A DNA stretch of 64,000 bases from Paraflavitalea soli (GCF_003555545.1 NZ_CP032157.1:3042546-3106545), one strand, 5' to 3'; counted from the first letter of the stretch, positions 26,604-37,337 are shown. Numbers and translations: made by a program. The notes: generated from the sequence alone by a model not told the origin.

Positions 26604-28941
26604 GAGAAAAAGCTATTTTTTGTTGTATGGAAGATAGTTTTGAAGGATCGCTTACAAACTGGGTTTCATGCAAGCGGTTTTCTTTCCAGGCCTGCAGTTG
26701 CTGAAAGTACCTGTTATCATTCATCCTTCCGGTCTGGCCGGTGGCATTTACCATCCAGGACCTGATAGCGCCTGCTTTTAATTCCACCACCGTCCGGATA
26801 ACAGGATGGGCTCCATAATTCACATTGATCGTATTATCATTGCCTCCAATGCCATTCACTGATTTCTCAAAGCCGGGCAAGAAGGTCAATTGGGGGATAT
26901 TAAAACTATAAGCCTGTGCGGGGGATTGTTGGTACTGCTTATTACCGGCATATATTGAATCTGCCGCTTTTACCAGTCTTTCAAAATAATACCGTGCATC
27001 CAGCCGGCCACCTGTGTAAGTAAGGGTATCGGTATGCAAGAGGAAATTAATGGTTTGATCAAAAGAGGGCTGGGCTTTTACGCCAAGTTGAACAGCCATT
27101 TCTTTTGCAATGGCGCGGGTGGCCTGCCTGAATGACCTGAAGAAAGTGCTTTCCTTGGTACCAGGTGTAATTTTGCCATCCCATTTCATCAGGAGGTCCC
27201 AATTGGCACCAAAGCTTTTTTCTTTCCCATACTTCACCAGCAGCTTTTTACAATCGGCTACTGATATATCCGAAACATCCAGCTGCATAGTGCGCATATC
27301 TTCCCAGGTCAACTGACTTCCTGTTGACAATAACTCGTCGATGCGCCTGGGCCGATACAGGTCGCTGAACCAGCGGGACGAAAAATAATATTGATCGGGG
27401 CCTGGTTCCTGGTTGGCAGAGAACAAATAATCCTTTGCGGGGTTGAATGCCTGCGGCAAGGAGTCGAACGGAACATAATCCCTTCCAGGTGATACTTTCC
27501 CATCCAACAAACCTCCCGCATAGTTAGCGGGTTTTATGGGCATTTTACCCGCGCAGATGATCCCTATATTTCCGTCCAGATCACCATATACAAAATTCTG
27601 GGCCGGATAGTCATACAATCGCAGCGCATCACGAAAGTCATTCCAACCTGCAGCCCTGATCAATTTCCAGAAGGCCTGCACAGCGCCACCCGATTGAAGG
27701 GGATGCCATTTAAGTCCATAGCCTATCCCTTCTTTTTCCTTGTACTGTCCGAAAACGGTGTACCGGGCAGTGGTTTTTACAGGGGCCTTATCTTTTACAT
27801 TGATCGTGAAATCTTTTGTAGTCATGGTCTGCCACTTCCCATCCAGCCAGTAATTGTTCTTATTGGCTGAATCAATTTTGAGCATATATTGTTCGGTAAC
27901 ATCCCATTCGCCGTTGGTAATGCCCCAGGCGATCTTTCCATTATGCCCTGTTACGATCACGGGCACACCGGGTATGGAATACCCATACACATGTACCTCT
28001 TTGCATACCAGCTGCATTTCATAAAATATATTGGGCGAAACAAGCATCAGGTGCAGATCATTTGACAACAGCACTACTTTGGAACGGGTGCGGGAGGTAC
28101 CAACCACCCAATTATTACTGCCCAGGCTTCTGTTTACCGGGGCGGATTGGTAATTATTGACCTGGGATGGTTGAAACAAACTAACCACGCCATTCGCCGG
28201 CAAGGGGGTACGTTTGCTTCCACCTGCTACTGGAATAATATAAGGGTATTCTACCGTTTGAGCAGGATACAAAGCCTTTCTTACGGAATCCGGTACCTTA
28301 TCCAATACTTCCTGCCTGTTTACATAATCATCATAATATGTGAGGTCGGAACTCATGTACCATTGAATAAGAAACACATACCAGGCTTTCCAGGTTCCTG
28401 GGGAATAATGCCATACGGTATACAAAGGATCACGCTCCGGAACCTTCTCTGCACTTATATAAGCATTAACGCCTTTTTCATAGGCATTGAGATAATTGTA
28501 CAAGTCGGGGTTGGTCAGCTTCAGGCTATCAAACAAGGCCATGGCGCGGGTCTCCATTTCGAAGGGCCGCCAATGCCTGTCCGATCTGACACCCGGCTCT
28601 CCCAGTATTTCAGCCAGCCGGCCCATCATAGAATAGGCCATCAGCTCCATCTGAAAATACCGGTCGCGTGCATGCATGTATCCAATAGCATAGGCCATCG
28701 CATTCATGTCTTTTCCAAAAATGTGGGGAATGCCCAATGTATCTATGCTCAGTTCCGCGCCTTCAAAAGAAGTTTTGATCGTTTGCGGGTGGTGCAGATC
28801 CAGTGGCTTTTTGCTCAATAAACCGGCATTGTAATTGGCTAAGTTCTGTAATGAATTGAGTCCGCTATAATGCAGGGACGTAAAATAGATCCAGGCCCCG
28901 GCCAATACGAAAAAGATGGCTGTGAAAATTATTCGTTTCAT
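26596..28941 (-). CDS. Penicillin-acylase-type Ntn hydrolase (PvdQ-like role proposed)
   Basis: A 781-residue protein with an N-terminal signal anchor (residues 4-22), so it acts in the periplasm. It is made as one chain that should cut itself before the nucleophile Ser at about residue 275 (in SLGSNNWVVG), giving alpha and beta subunits. The following segments, LLSNDLHL, GVPVIVTGHNGKIAWGITNG, and the late NVNYGAHPVIRTVVEL, are typical of the family. Family members remove acyl groups from amines: penicillin G acylase, acyl-homoserine-lactone acylase, and PvdQ, which trims the fatty acid from pyoverdine precursors. Location beside a PvdE-like exporter points to deacylation of an exported lipopeptide. 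Confidence 0.82.
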   Translation of the reverse strand: MKRIIFTAIFFVLAGAWIYFTSLHYSGLNSLQNLANYNAGLLSKKPLDLHHPQTIKTSFEGAELSIDTLGIPHIFGKDMNAMAYAIGYMHARDRYFQMELMAYSMMGRLAEILGEPGVRSDRHWRPFEMETRAMALFDSLKLTNPDLYNYLNAYEKGVNAYISAEKVPERDPLYTVWHYSPGTWKAWYVFLIQWYMSSDLTYYDDYVNRQEVLDKVPDSVRKALYPAQTVEYPYIIPVAGGSKRTPLPANGVVSLFQPSQVNNYQSAPVNRSLGSNNWVVGTSRTRSKVVLLSNDLHLMLVSPNIFYEMQLVCKEVHVYGYSIPGVPVIVTGHNGKIAWGITNGEWDVTEQYMLKIDSANKNNYWLDGKWQTMTTKDFTINVKDKAPVKTTARYTVFGQYKEKEGIGYGLKWHPLQSGGAVQAFWKLIRAAGWNDFRDALRLYDYPAQNFVYGDLDGNIGIICAGKMPIKPANYAGGLLDGKVSPGRDYVPFDSLPQAFNPAKDYLFSANQEPGPDQYYFSSRWFSDLYRPRRIDELLSTGSQLTWEDMRTMQLDVSDISVADCKKLLVKYGKEKSFGANWDLLMKWDGKITPGTKESTFFRSFRQATRAIAKEMAVQLGVKAQPSFDQTINFLLHTDTLTYTGGRLDARYYFERLVKAADSIYAGNKQYQQSPAQAYSFNIPQLTFLPGFEKSVNGIGGNDNTINVNYGAHPVIRTVVELKAGAIRSWMVNATGQTGRMNDNRYFQQLQAWKENRLHETQFVSDPSKLSSIQQKIAFSHE

Positions 28942-28966
28942 ATGATTGTATTTGATCAAAGGCAGT

Positions 28967-31900
28967 TTAATTCTCTTCCAGGCTCATCAGGCTATCCTGG
29001 TTCTTAGCAAAAGCGGTGCTTTTCTCATTGGCTATTGCTGTAAAAACAGCTATTTCGCCCAGTACAGGAAACATGGCCCTGAACATGGAATGGCCCGAAG
29101 CTGTTTGTTCGGTAAACTGTGGTTCGCTGGTATAGGGCCAGTCAATAATGAGGTGGTTAACGCCCTTCTTCAGCCGGGTGTCTGCGATCGAAAAAGAATA
29201 GCTGGTCCATTTATCGGCCATAGGGATCTCAGCAATCACGGTATTCTTGTTATTGAGGCAGATCCTGATCTTTTTGTTGGGATAATTCCTTTGAGGAGTG
29301 CGGTACACCATTGACAGGTCTATATGATCCCTGTCGGCCACAAATTGAAAACGTGTCTCTGTGGATCGTGCCTGCAGGAAAACAGCTCCCGGCTTCGGTA
29401 CGGGATTATGATAGAAAGTAGCGCTGTAAAACGATTCCAGGAGGTTCTTTTTTCCCTGGCTCACCCCGTGCTCACTGAGCCTGATCTCGTTAATGGTATT
29501 GGCCAACGGGCTATTGACTGATTGTATGATCTGGTCTACGAGGTCAATATCCATCAGTTTACGTCCCCTGGGATGGGCCAGGCCCAACCCGCCTTCATAC
29601 TGACGCATTTCCCCTTCGAGGATCAATTCTTCAAATGCGCTGCACAATAAGGTCAGTGCCTTCCTGGTAGAGAAATCGGCATACCTCACCATCAGTTCTT
29701 TTACATTGGGATCAAGTGTTACTGCCTTATTGCAATGGTATTGAATAATGTCGGGATGCTGCCCACTGTGCGCATTGTGAATGGCTGCACAAAAATGGGC
29801 GGTAGCCATTACCCCGGCGGTTGGCTGCAGACCGGAAGGAGGGACATTTTCAATGCGGAGCTTCAAGCCTTCCATCATTTCCGCCAGCGCCTGCGCTGCA
29901 TAGCGGGCAGCGATCTTAATACCCGTAACCGTAAGATGGCAATAGTCGAGATAAAGGTCACGATCTTCCAGCTTGCCTTGCTCTGTTTCAAAAATAACCG
30001 GCAGGTTGATGAGCTTTATACCATAATTGGCGGCCTCCACCACCAGTGTTTGCTGAATTACTCCATAACACCTGGGCTTGCTGTCTTCCCGGCTCATCAA
30101 CGCCGTATCGCGGGCTGCGCCAAAACTTGCACGGGCCTGCTCCAGCAAGCCTTTCCGGTCGTAACATTGTCCCAGCCATTCATGCCCCAGGGGGTTGGAG
30201 GGATCAAGGACTGTCATCTGAAGCGCCGCTGATTCCAGGGTTTGCAGGTCGCTATCCTGCAGGGCCTGTTCTCCCACTTCCTTCCAATGCAGCCATTGGC
30301 CAATACGGTCTCCGGGCAACCAGGGCAACATTTGCTCCACGGCATTACTGCGCCAATCTTTCAGGTTGAAACCCGGTATAAGAAACAATACCGGAATACT
30401 CTTTTTGATCAGCGATTCCCTGAGGGTATCCAAACATTCCAATACTCTTTCTTTCAGGCTCTCTTCCAGGAAAGAAAGTGTGCCGGTAAAGAACTCTTTC
30501 TTGTATATCTCATACACTTGCTTAAACATGGCATCTGCCGTAAGGGAAATATCTGTACGCCAGTTATTGCCTGCAAATACTACCACCGCATCGGGCTGTA
30601 AGACCGTACAGGCTTTGATCATATTGATCAATCCCGGCAGGTTCATACTCGTTCGCGCCAGGTCAATTACTTCCACGGGATGGATGCCACTTACTTTATT
30701 CATGGTAGCTTCCAGCTCCATGGCCACTGTATAATACGGATCATAAAAGTAACCACGCGCCACGGACTCTCCCAACAGCAGTATCCTCTTCTTTTTGCCT
30801 TTGGGTTTGATCTCGTGCACATTGGCCCACAAAGGCCATTCGGGTCTTCTTGCCATATCACGCGTATACACAAGTTTATCATTGGTAAGTGAAGGTTTCC
30901 ATATGCCTACAGGATTATTTTCCTGCTTTCGTGCCTGAGATCCGGTATCCTTAACATCAGGGGTATTTGTTTTCTCAATGGCCAATTGTTCCAACAAAGC
31001 AAGCTTTTGCTGTTGGTCAGTACTTTTTGACATCATGAGAGCAGCAAGGCTCCCGGCTACAGACTTTAATGAAGAAGAAGGTCTATGCGTCATGATAGAA
31101 TTTTTAACGGTAACTACCGCTGTGAAAGAACTTATTTCACCGTTGACAGGAAATACTGCCTCGAAAAAACCAGTAGCCGGAGCTCCGGCTACTTCCTTCA
31201 CAGGAGCATCGGGAGTGGGCCAGTTGATCAATAATTTGTTGACCCCTTCTGTCAACCAGTCTTCCTCAATGACGAAAACGCCTTTGGACCAGGTAGGTGA
31301 TGAAGGAAAATCTGCTACAGGTATTGGCCTGTTATTAATGGAGATGGTCAATTTTTTTTCGCCCTGTTTTGCAGCAGGCGTTCTATATACCCATTCAAAA
31401 CCAAGCGTTCCTTTTTGTGCGATGAAGCAGAAGGAGGAAGTAGCCTGGTACGACCGGAAATAAGCAGACTGAAGGCCAGGCAGGTGATCGCTGTAATAAG
31501 TATCGGTGTAAAAAGAGGTCAACAGGTTTTTCTTTTGCGGACCTACCACGTGGTCCTCCATCCTTATTTTCCTGATACTGTCGCCGATCGCTATATGGAT
31601 GGTATTGAGGGACTGTACGATGTAGTCTACGAGTTCAATATCCATCAACTTCTGGCCCCTGGGATGCACCAGTGAAAATATACTCCGGCTTTGCTGTGTT
31701 TCGCTTTCGGTGATCAACTCTTCAAAAGACTGGCAGAAGAGTGAGGAAGTGCTCCTGGTGGAGAAATCAGCAAAACGTGCCATCAGGTCTTTTACATTGG
31801 CCGACCAGGCAACTGCTTTATCGCAATGCCAGGCCAGTATATCGGCCGTTTGCCCATAGTGAGCGTTGTGGATGGCTGCGCAAGCATGCGCCACGGCCTG

Positions 31901-33179
31901 TACCGTGTTGTCGGGCCATATACCGGAATCGCCGATCAGGTCAACGTTGATGGTGGTACCTATTAGACGTTCGATCAATGCAGCCGCCGTGTAACGCATG
32001 GCCAGCTTAATACCTGTAACCGTGAGGTGGCAATAATCGAGGAACAGTCTTCTGTCGGGCAGGCCATCCAAATGGCTGCTAAAAACAGCCGGCAGGTTCA
32101 CCACACGGATACCATAACCGGGAGCTGTTGTTCTGATGGTATCCTGTATTACTTTAAAACAACGGGGTTTACTTACGATACCCCTGTTCATAAATGCTGT
32201 ATCGCGGGCCTGTTCATAGTATGTCCTTGCTTTATCCCATTCCTGTGCTTCACTGTAATGGACTCCCAATATTTCATACCCCAATGGGTTGGAAGGGTCA
32301 ATAATGATCATGCGTTCGGCAGCCAGCCGCACGGCTTCAGGTTCCCTGGTACTGCCCGTGTTCAGGGCTATATCCCGGGCTTCTTTCCATTGGGCTGCCT
32401 GATCGTCTTCCAGCCAGGGTACAACCTGTTCATGCGTGTTGCTTTTCCAATCGCGGAGGTTAAATTCCGGTACTACATAAATAACCGGAATGCCTGCCTG
32501 CACCAGGCTGGCCTGTATTTCCTCCAGGATGGCAGTCATGGTTTTCCGCAGTTCATTTTCACCGAATGCTTTAACACCTGCAAACCCCTCCTGCCTGTAT
32601 CGTTCATACATCTCCTGGTAGTGATCTTCTCCTCCCTGCATGGTAAATACCAGGTTATTGCCACCCAAAATCACTACGGCATCGGGCTGCAGTAGTTTAC
32701 ATGCTTTTATCAGTGCTGGCCATTCATGAATAAACATGCCGGTTTTGGCAAGATCGATCACTTCGGCATCCTCCATACCTGCCACCTGTAAAGTGCCTTC
32801 CAGTTCGCCGGCAACAGTATAACAAGGATCGTAGAATGCGCCCCTGGCAACCGATTCACCCAACAGCACGATCCGCTTCCTGGTACTCTTTGCAGGTATT
32901 TCCCGTACATCGGCCCAAAGCAACCATTCTGCTCTTTTACTTTGGTCGCGCACAAAGGACTGATTGTTCCTGGCAGATGGTATCCAAATACCCACCCGTG
33001 TGGACGGGTCGTCCTGCTGAGGCGCTTTAGACGGTTGCCCGTTCAGTATAGGCTGTTCCGGCAATAACATGGCCAGGAGCCGCTGTTTTTTTTTCCTCAT
33101 CAACGGATGAGGCAGTAAGGAGTGCAGCTAATTCTGCCGCTATGGGTTTTAACGATGCTAATGGTCTGTAGGTCATCAT
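28967..33179 (-). CDS. Tandem SGNH/GDSL-hydrolase-like protein, apparent frameshift near start
   Basis: Two homologous units of about 690-700 residues (33176-31094 and 31093-28967). Each has an SGNH-hydrolase core with the nucleophile motif LLGESVARG, an Asn block (GGNN or AGNN), and the catalytic DYCHLT pair, then a helical region and a C-terminal beta-rich domain. The open frame begins at a TTG at 33103, but 33179 is the likely true start: its ATG lies 11 bp after the carbamoyltransferase stop and encodes MTYRPLASLKPIAAELAALL, which mirrors the start of unit 2 (MTHRPSSSLKSVAGSLAALM). The frame breaks in a run of nine A's (33086-33094); eight would keep it open. The substrate is unknown, possibly an acyl or ester group on the peptide. 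Confidence 0.75.
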
Positions 33180-33190
33180 GTGTTTGAGCT

Positions 33191-34948
33191 TTAAACAAAT
33201 GTGTATACATCGTGTGTGATGCCTCCGGGCCTGGCAGATTGGCTGGTCAGTAACAGCTTCAAAATCTCCAGGTTATTTCCGTCACGGTCTATGATAAAGT
33301 CTTCCATCACGAGGCTGTCGATGTCGGTAGTAATGAAGCACCTTGTAGCGTCTTCGGGTGTGCATACAATAGGCTCACCTTTGATATTGAAAGAGGTATT
33401 GAGCAAGATGGGGCACCCGGTCAATTCATAGAAAGCCTTGATCAGATCGTAGAACCGTGGATTGGTTTCCCTGTGTACGGTTTGTACTCTTGCCGATCCG
33501 TCCACGTGGGTAATTGCAGGCAGATCAAATCCCGAAACTACCTGACAGGTTTCCAGCATAAAAGGTGAGGGATGATCAAGGTCGAAATGCTCTGCAGCTT
33601 TCGCATCCAATACGGCTGGCGCAAAGGGCCTGAATCCTTCTCTTTTCTTGACCATGGCATTGATCCTGTCGCGCATGGTCACATTTCTGGGATCGGCCAG
33701 GATAGACCTTGCTCCCAATGAACGCGGTCCAAATTCCATTCTGCCCTGGAACCAGCCGATTACTTTTCCCTGGGCCAGCCGCTCAGCTGTCAGCGCCAGC
33801 AAGGTGTCATAATCATCGCGACAATCCTTGTATTGAATGGATGTTGAGCGCAACAGCCTGTCAACACTTTTGGAAGAATAAGCAGGTCCCAGGTACACAT
33901 GCTGCAGTTTTTTCTCTGCCGGCCGCTCACCGGTTATTTCAATATGCGCCAGCGCTGCGGCGCCAATCGCTCCACCTGCATCATTGGCTGCAGGCTGAAC
34001 AAACAGGTTTTCAAAAGGTCCCTTACGCAATATTTGCCCGTTGGCTACACAATTGAGGGCTACTCCTCCTGCCATACAGAGGTTATTGGTATTGGTCTTC
34101 TTATGCAGGTAGTTTACTTTTTGCAGGAGTATTTCTTCCAGTGCCACCTGGATGCTTTTGGCCACATCTTTATGGAACTGGTCCATGGAGGAGTCTTCCC
34201 TGCGTACGGGTTGTCCAAAAAGAGCTGGCAGGAGTTCGGAATACATGGTCTTTCCCCTGATAAAATTGAAGTATTTCATATCCAGGGTATATTGCCCGTC
34301 GGCACCCTGCTGTACCAGTTCATAGATCTTGTCTACATACAAAGGTTTGCCATAAGGCGCCAGTCCCATCACTTTGTATTCTCCATCGTTCACACCAAAA
34401 CCCAGGTAACTGGTGATGGTGCTGTATAAAAGGCCCAGGGAGTCGGGAAAATGTACTTCCTCAAACAGGTCGATCGTATTGCCCTTGCCCATGCCGTAGG
34501 TGGTAGTGGCCCACTCACCCACCCCATCGACGGTGAGGATAGCAGACTCCTTGAATCCGGAGAAAAAGAAACTGCTGGCTGCATGGGAGCTATGATGATC
34601 ATAATATTTTATGGGACCTTCGTATCCCAGCACTTCGCGTATCTGATCTTCCACCATGGAAGGGTTGATCTGATGCAGCAGATCAGGGTGATTACCCAAT
34701 ACACCACTCCAGAACTGCCGGGCCAGTTTCTTTTCCGGATCTTCATAATAAGCAATGCAGTCTATATCGGCGATGGTGATATCGCCTTGTTCCAGGCAGT
34801 ACTTAAAAGCTTCTTTGGGCAGGGTCGGATCGGCTTTAATACGGGAGAAACGTTCTTCTTCGGCAGCCGCAGTTATTTTACCATCCTGCAGCAGGCAACA
34901 AGCGGAATCATGGAAAAATGCGGCAATACCAATGACATTAGTACTCAT
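33191..34948 (-). CDS. Carbamoyltransferase (NodU/TobZ family)
   Basis: Transfers a carbamoyl group from carbamoyl phosphate, through a carbamoyl-adenylate, to a hydroxyl of an acceptor. The 585-residue protein has the family's N-terminal kinase-like domain (GIAAFFHDSACCLLQDG, EEERFSR, YDHHSSHAASSFF) and the C-terminal YrdC-like part (WFQGRMEFGPRSLGARSIL, ILLNTSFNIKGEPIV). Both are complete. The ATG at 34948 (MSTNVIGIAAFF) is chosen over an upstream start at 35041 that would overlap the thioesterase gene. Likely acceptors are a Ser, beta-hydroxy-Asn or statine-type hydroxyl of the product, or an attached sugar; which one cannot be told. Confidence 0.93.
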   Translation of the reverse strand: MSTNVIGIAAFFHDSACCLLQDGKITAAAEEERFSRIKADPTLPKEAFKYCLEQGDITIADIDCIAYYEDPEKKLARQFWSGVLGNHPDLLHQINPSMVEDQIREVLGYEGPIKYYDHHSSHAASSFFFSGFKESAILTVDGVGEWATTTYGMGKGNTIDLFEEVHFPDSLGLLYSTITSYLGFGVNDGEYKVMGLAPYGKPLYVDKIYELVQQGADGQYTLDMKYFNFIRGKTMYSELLPALFGQPVRREDSSMDQFHKDVAKSIQVALEEILLQKVNYLHKKTNTNNLCMAGGVALNCVANGQILRKGPFENLFVQPAANDAGGAIGAAALAHIEITGERPAEKKLQHVYLGPAYSSKSVDRLLRSTSIQYKDCRDDYDTLLALTAERLAQGKVIGWFQGRMEFGPRSLGARSILADPRNVTMRDRINAMVKKREGFRPFAPAVLDAKAAEHFDLDHPSPFMLETCQVVSGFDLPAITHVDGSARVQTVHRETNPRFYDLIKAFYELTGCPILLNTSFNIKGEPIVCTPEDATRCFITTDIDSLVMEDFIIDRDGNNLEILKLLLTSQSARPGGITHDVYTFV

Positions 34949-34992
34949 TTCAAAAATTTGATAGTGATGAAGAATGAATTGTATAGACTGGA

Positions 34993-35694
34993 TTAAAGGG
35001 CTGATCGTACGGGTTTGTAGCAGGCCCTTATGATCTGGCAAAGTCTTTCGACTCCGGGATAGATAAAAAAATGACCGCCTTCGAGTATTTCAGCAGCAAA
35101 GGAGGAAAGTGTAAAGGCTTTCCAGTGACCGATGTTGCCTGCGCTCTCTTCCTGGCTTCCCATCATGGCCAGGATGGGTGTTTGTACCGGCCGGAAGGCA
35201 CTGTAATCGTAGGTCTCCACTACCTGGAAGTCGGCCTTCAAAATAGGCTCAAAGAAATCAAACAGTTCGGCATGACCGAGTATTTCATCGGGTATGCCTC
35301 CTATTATTTTAAGCTCTTCCATAAATTCCTGTCGGGGCATCAGGTGCCGTTTGCGGGTAATTATTTCTTTGGGGCCTGAAGTGCCGCTCACCACCAGGTG
35401 CAGGGGAGGCTTACCCAACCCTTCCAGCAATGCGGTGACCCTCAGGGCCAATATAGATCCCATGCTATGACCGAATAATAGAAAAGGCGCAGTATGCAGG
35501 CGCTTTAGTATCAGCTGGCAAATATCAGCCGCTGCCGCCTCCAGGTCATACAACAGGGCTTCATTGATGCGCTTGCCTCTACCAGGCAACTCTAGGGGGA
35601 TGAACTCAAAGTCGGGCCAGAAGCGCCGCATGAATTCAAAGGAGTAACCGTTGCCTCCTGCAAAGTGCAATAAGAAAAGCTGGGGTTTCATCAT
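34993..35694 (-). CDS. Type II thioesterase
   Basis: A 233-residue alpha/beta-hydrolase of the GrsT/SrfAD kind that frees assembly-line carrier domains from wrong or stalled acyl groups. It has the LFLLHFAGGNGYSF start, the nucleophile elbow FGHSMG at about residue 80 and the catalytic His in EGGHFFIYPG near the C-terminus. Its start codon overlaps the stop of the exporter gene (TGATG). It is not fused to an NRPS and is unlikely to be the chain-releasing enzyme. Confidence 0.92.
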   Translation of the reverse strand: MMKPQLFLLHFAGGNGYSFEFMRRFWPDFEFIPLELPGRGKRINEALLYDLEAAAADICQLILKRLHTAPFLLFGHSMGSILALRVTALLEGLGKPPLHLVVSGTSGPKEIITRKRHLMPRQEFMEELKIIGGIPDEILGHAELFDFFEPILKADFQVVETYDYSAFRPVQTPILAMMGSQEESAGNIGHWKAFTLSSFAAEILEGGHFFIYPGVERLCQIIRACYKPVRSAL

Positions 35695-37337
35695 CAGGAT
35701 AGTATATAAACGGGTTTTTCCTGGCCAGCGATCACCGTATGCAAACTGCCGGTATCCATTTTGTATAATTTGTCTGCTGCTGCATAATAAGTATCATCAT
35801 GGGTGATAGCGATCATCGAAAATCCTTCCTGCCTTATATAGGGGATGATCTCTGTGTAGAACTTTCGTTTGAACGGAGGGTCCTGGTCGGCTGCAAATTC
35901 GTCCAGCACCAGGATGGGCTTCTTTTCCAGCATGGCTGCAATAAGGGCAAGGCGTTTTCTTTGGCCAGCCGACAGGTGCACTGTAGAGAACTTATCTTTT
36001 TGTACGGATACTTTTCTTTCCAACTCGAATACCCTGATGTATTCCTGTGCTTTCTCCACATCAACTACAGGAATCCCGTAAAACTCATCAAACAAATGGT
36101 AGTCATTAAATACAGGAGCAAACAATCGTTGGTAATCAATCCACCGGTCCTTTTCCACCCGGTCGCCGTTTACGTATACGATGCCTTCATCGGCCCGGAA
36201 CAAACCAACCAGGATATTGAGGAAGGTGGTTTTGCCACTACCGTTGCCGCCACTGATGAATGCCACCTCACCGCGTGACAGGGACAGGCCAACAGGCCCA
36301 ATGGCAAAAGGCCTGTCGCCTTCCTCCTCTTCCTGCCGGTACTGATAGCAAATATTCTCCAGCCTCAGTTCCTCAAAAAAAGGATAAGGCCGGCCCTGGG
36401 CGTTGTCCGAATCAACAACATCCATCTGCGCTTCGATAACATTTATTCTTTTGAGCGAGGCATTGGCCTGCGTGATAGAAGGGATCATAAGCACCAATGT
36501 CTCAATGGGGCCAAAAACATAGAGGATCAGAAAAATGAAGTTCACCACTACCCTGTCCTGTATATTAAATACATTTCCCAGGAAAAGCAGCAACAGGCCT
36601 ATAAATACATAGAATGACATGATACCGATGATCCGGTTATTCAGAAAAGTTACATGTGCCTTCCGGTAAAGGGCAGAAGCGCTGAGGATCGATCTCTTCA
36701 CGTGCCTGTCTGCTATATCAAAGCCTTTTTGTTTTTCCAGGGTTATTTCTTTGAACCCGGAAAGTATCTCATTCAAGTACTTGATAAAAGTATCCTGGAA
36801 GGTCATGGCTTTAATAAACAGCTTTCTTGCCCGGCCTACGTAGAAGAAATAAATGGCCAGGGTGACTATCAATAAGACAAGCATACAAAGCAATAGTTGC
36901 CAGGCGATAATGCCCATATAGATAAAACAAATAAGTGCAATAGCACTATTGGTCAATATATCTACAATGGTCACAGAAGCGCCTACGATAATATCCGTAT
37001 CCCTGGTGAGGGCTGTAAATATCTTTTCTTTGCTTTTCCATACATTCTGAAATGGAGACCTCAATACCATTTCCAGGACATTCATTCTCGTTTTAATAAG
37101 CAGGTTTTGGGTAAACCCGATAATGGCAATGGACACCAGCCACCTGCTTACCACAAAAAGCACCAGCGCCCCCAGAAAATAGATAAAATAGCTGCTGGCA
37201 GCCACTTTTGTACCGGTGAAATATTTATTAATGATCTGGTTGATCATATAGATGACCCCCATGCTTCCCACAGCTGCCAGCATACTTAAAAAGCTAAACA
37301 GCACGTAGTTCCGAAGATGGCCCTTGCGAATATTCAT
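35694..37337 (-). CDS. Cyclic-peptide-type ABC exporter (PvdE/SyrD-like)
   Basis: A 547-residue half transporter: six transmembrane helices in residues 1-300, then an ATPase domain with Walker A GGNGSGKTT, the signature LSAGQRKRLA, and Walker B ILVLDEFAADQDPPFKRKFY. The DE-x-AADQDP-x-F-R/K-x-x-FY pattern is characteristic of the PvdE/SyrD/YojI group, which exports peptides into the periplasm. The ATG at 37337 overlaps the NRPS stop codon by one base (TAATG), so the two are translationally coupled. It should move the peptide or its precursor out of the cytoplasm, upstream of the periplasmic acylase step. Confidence 0.92.
   Translation of the reverse strand: MNIRKGHLRNYVLFSFLSMLAAVGSMGVIYMINQIINKYFTGTKVAASSYFIYFLGALVLFVVSRWLVSIAIIGFTQNLLIKTRMNVLEMVLRSPFQNVWKSKEKIFTALTRDTDIIVGASVTIVDILTNSAIALICFIYMGIIAWQLLLCMLVLLIVTLAIYFFYVGRARKLFIKAMTFQDTFIKYLNEILSGFKEITLEKQKGFDIADRHVKRSILSASALYRKAHVTFLNNRIIGIMSFYVFIGLLLLFLGNVFNIQDRVVVNFIFLILYVFGPIETLVLMIPSITQANASLKRINVIEAQMDVVDSDNAQGRPYPFFEELRLENICYQYRQEEEEGDRPFAIGPVGLSLSRGEVAFISGGNGSGKTTFLNILVGLFRADEGIVYVNGDRVEKDRWIDYQRLFAPVFNDYHLFDEFYGIPVVDVEKAQEYIRVFELERKVSVQKDKFSTVHLSAGQRKRLALIAAMLEKKPILVLDEFAADQDPPFKRKFYTEIIPYIRQEGFSMIAITHDDTYYAAADKLYKMDTGSLHTVIAGQEKPVYILS

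Noticed and set aside
28147-28821. 224-codon plus-strand frame inside the acylase gene
   Set aside because: It is the antisense shadow of a conserved Ntn-hydrolase gene.
34993-35694. Thioesterase as the chain-releasing enzyme
   Set aside because: It is a short stand-alone type II enzyme not fused to the last NRPS; the terminal C domain is the better release candidate.
35694-37337. Exporter as a lipid A (MsbA-type) transporter
   Set aside because: The DEFAADQDPPFKRKFY pattern and operon position match the PvdE/SyrD peptide-exporter group instead.
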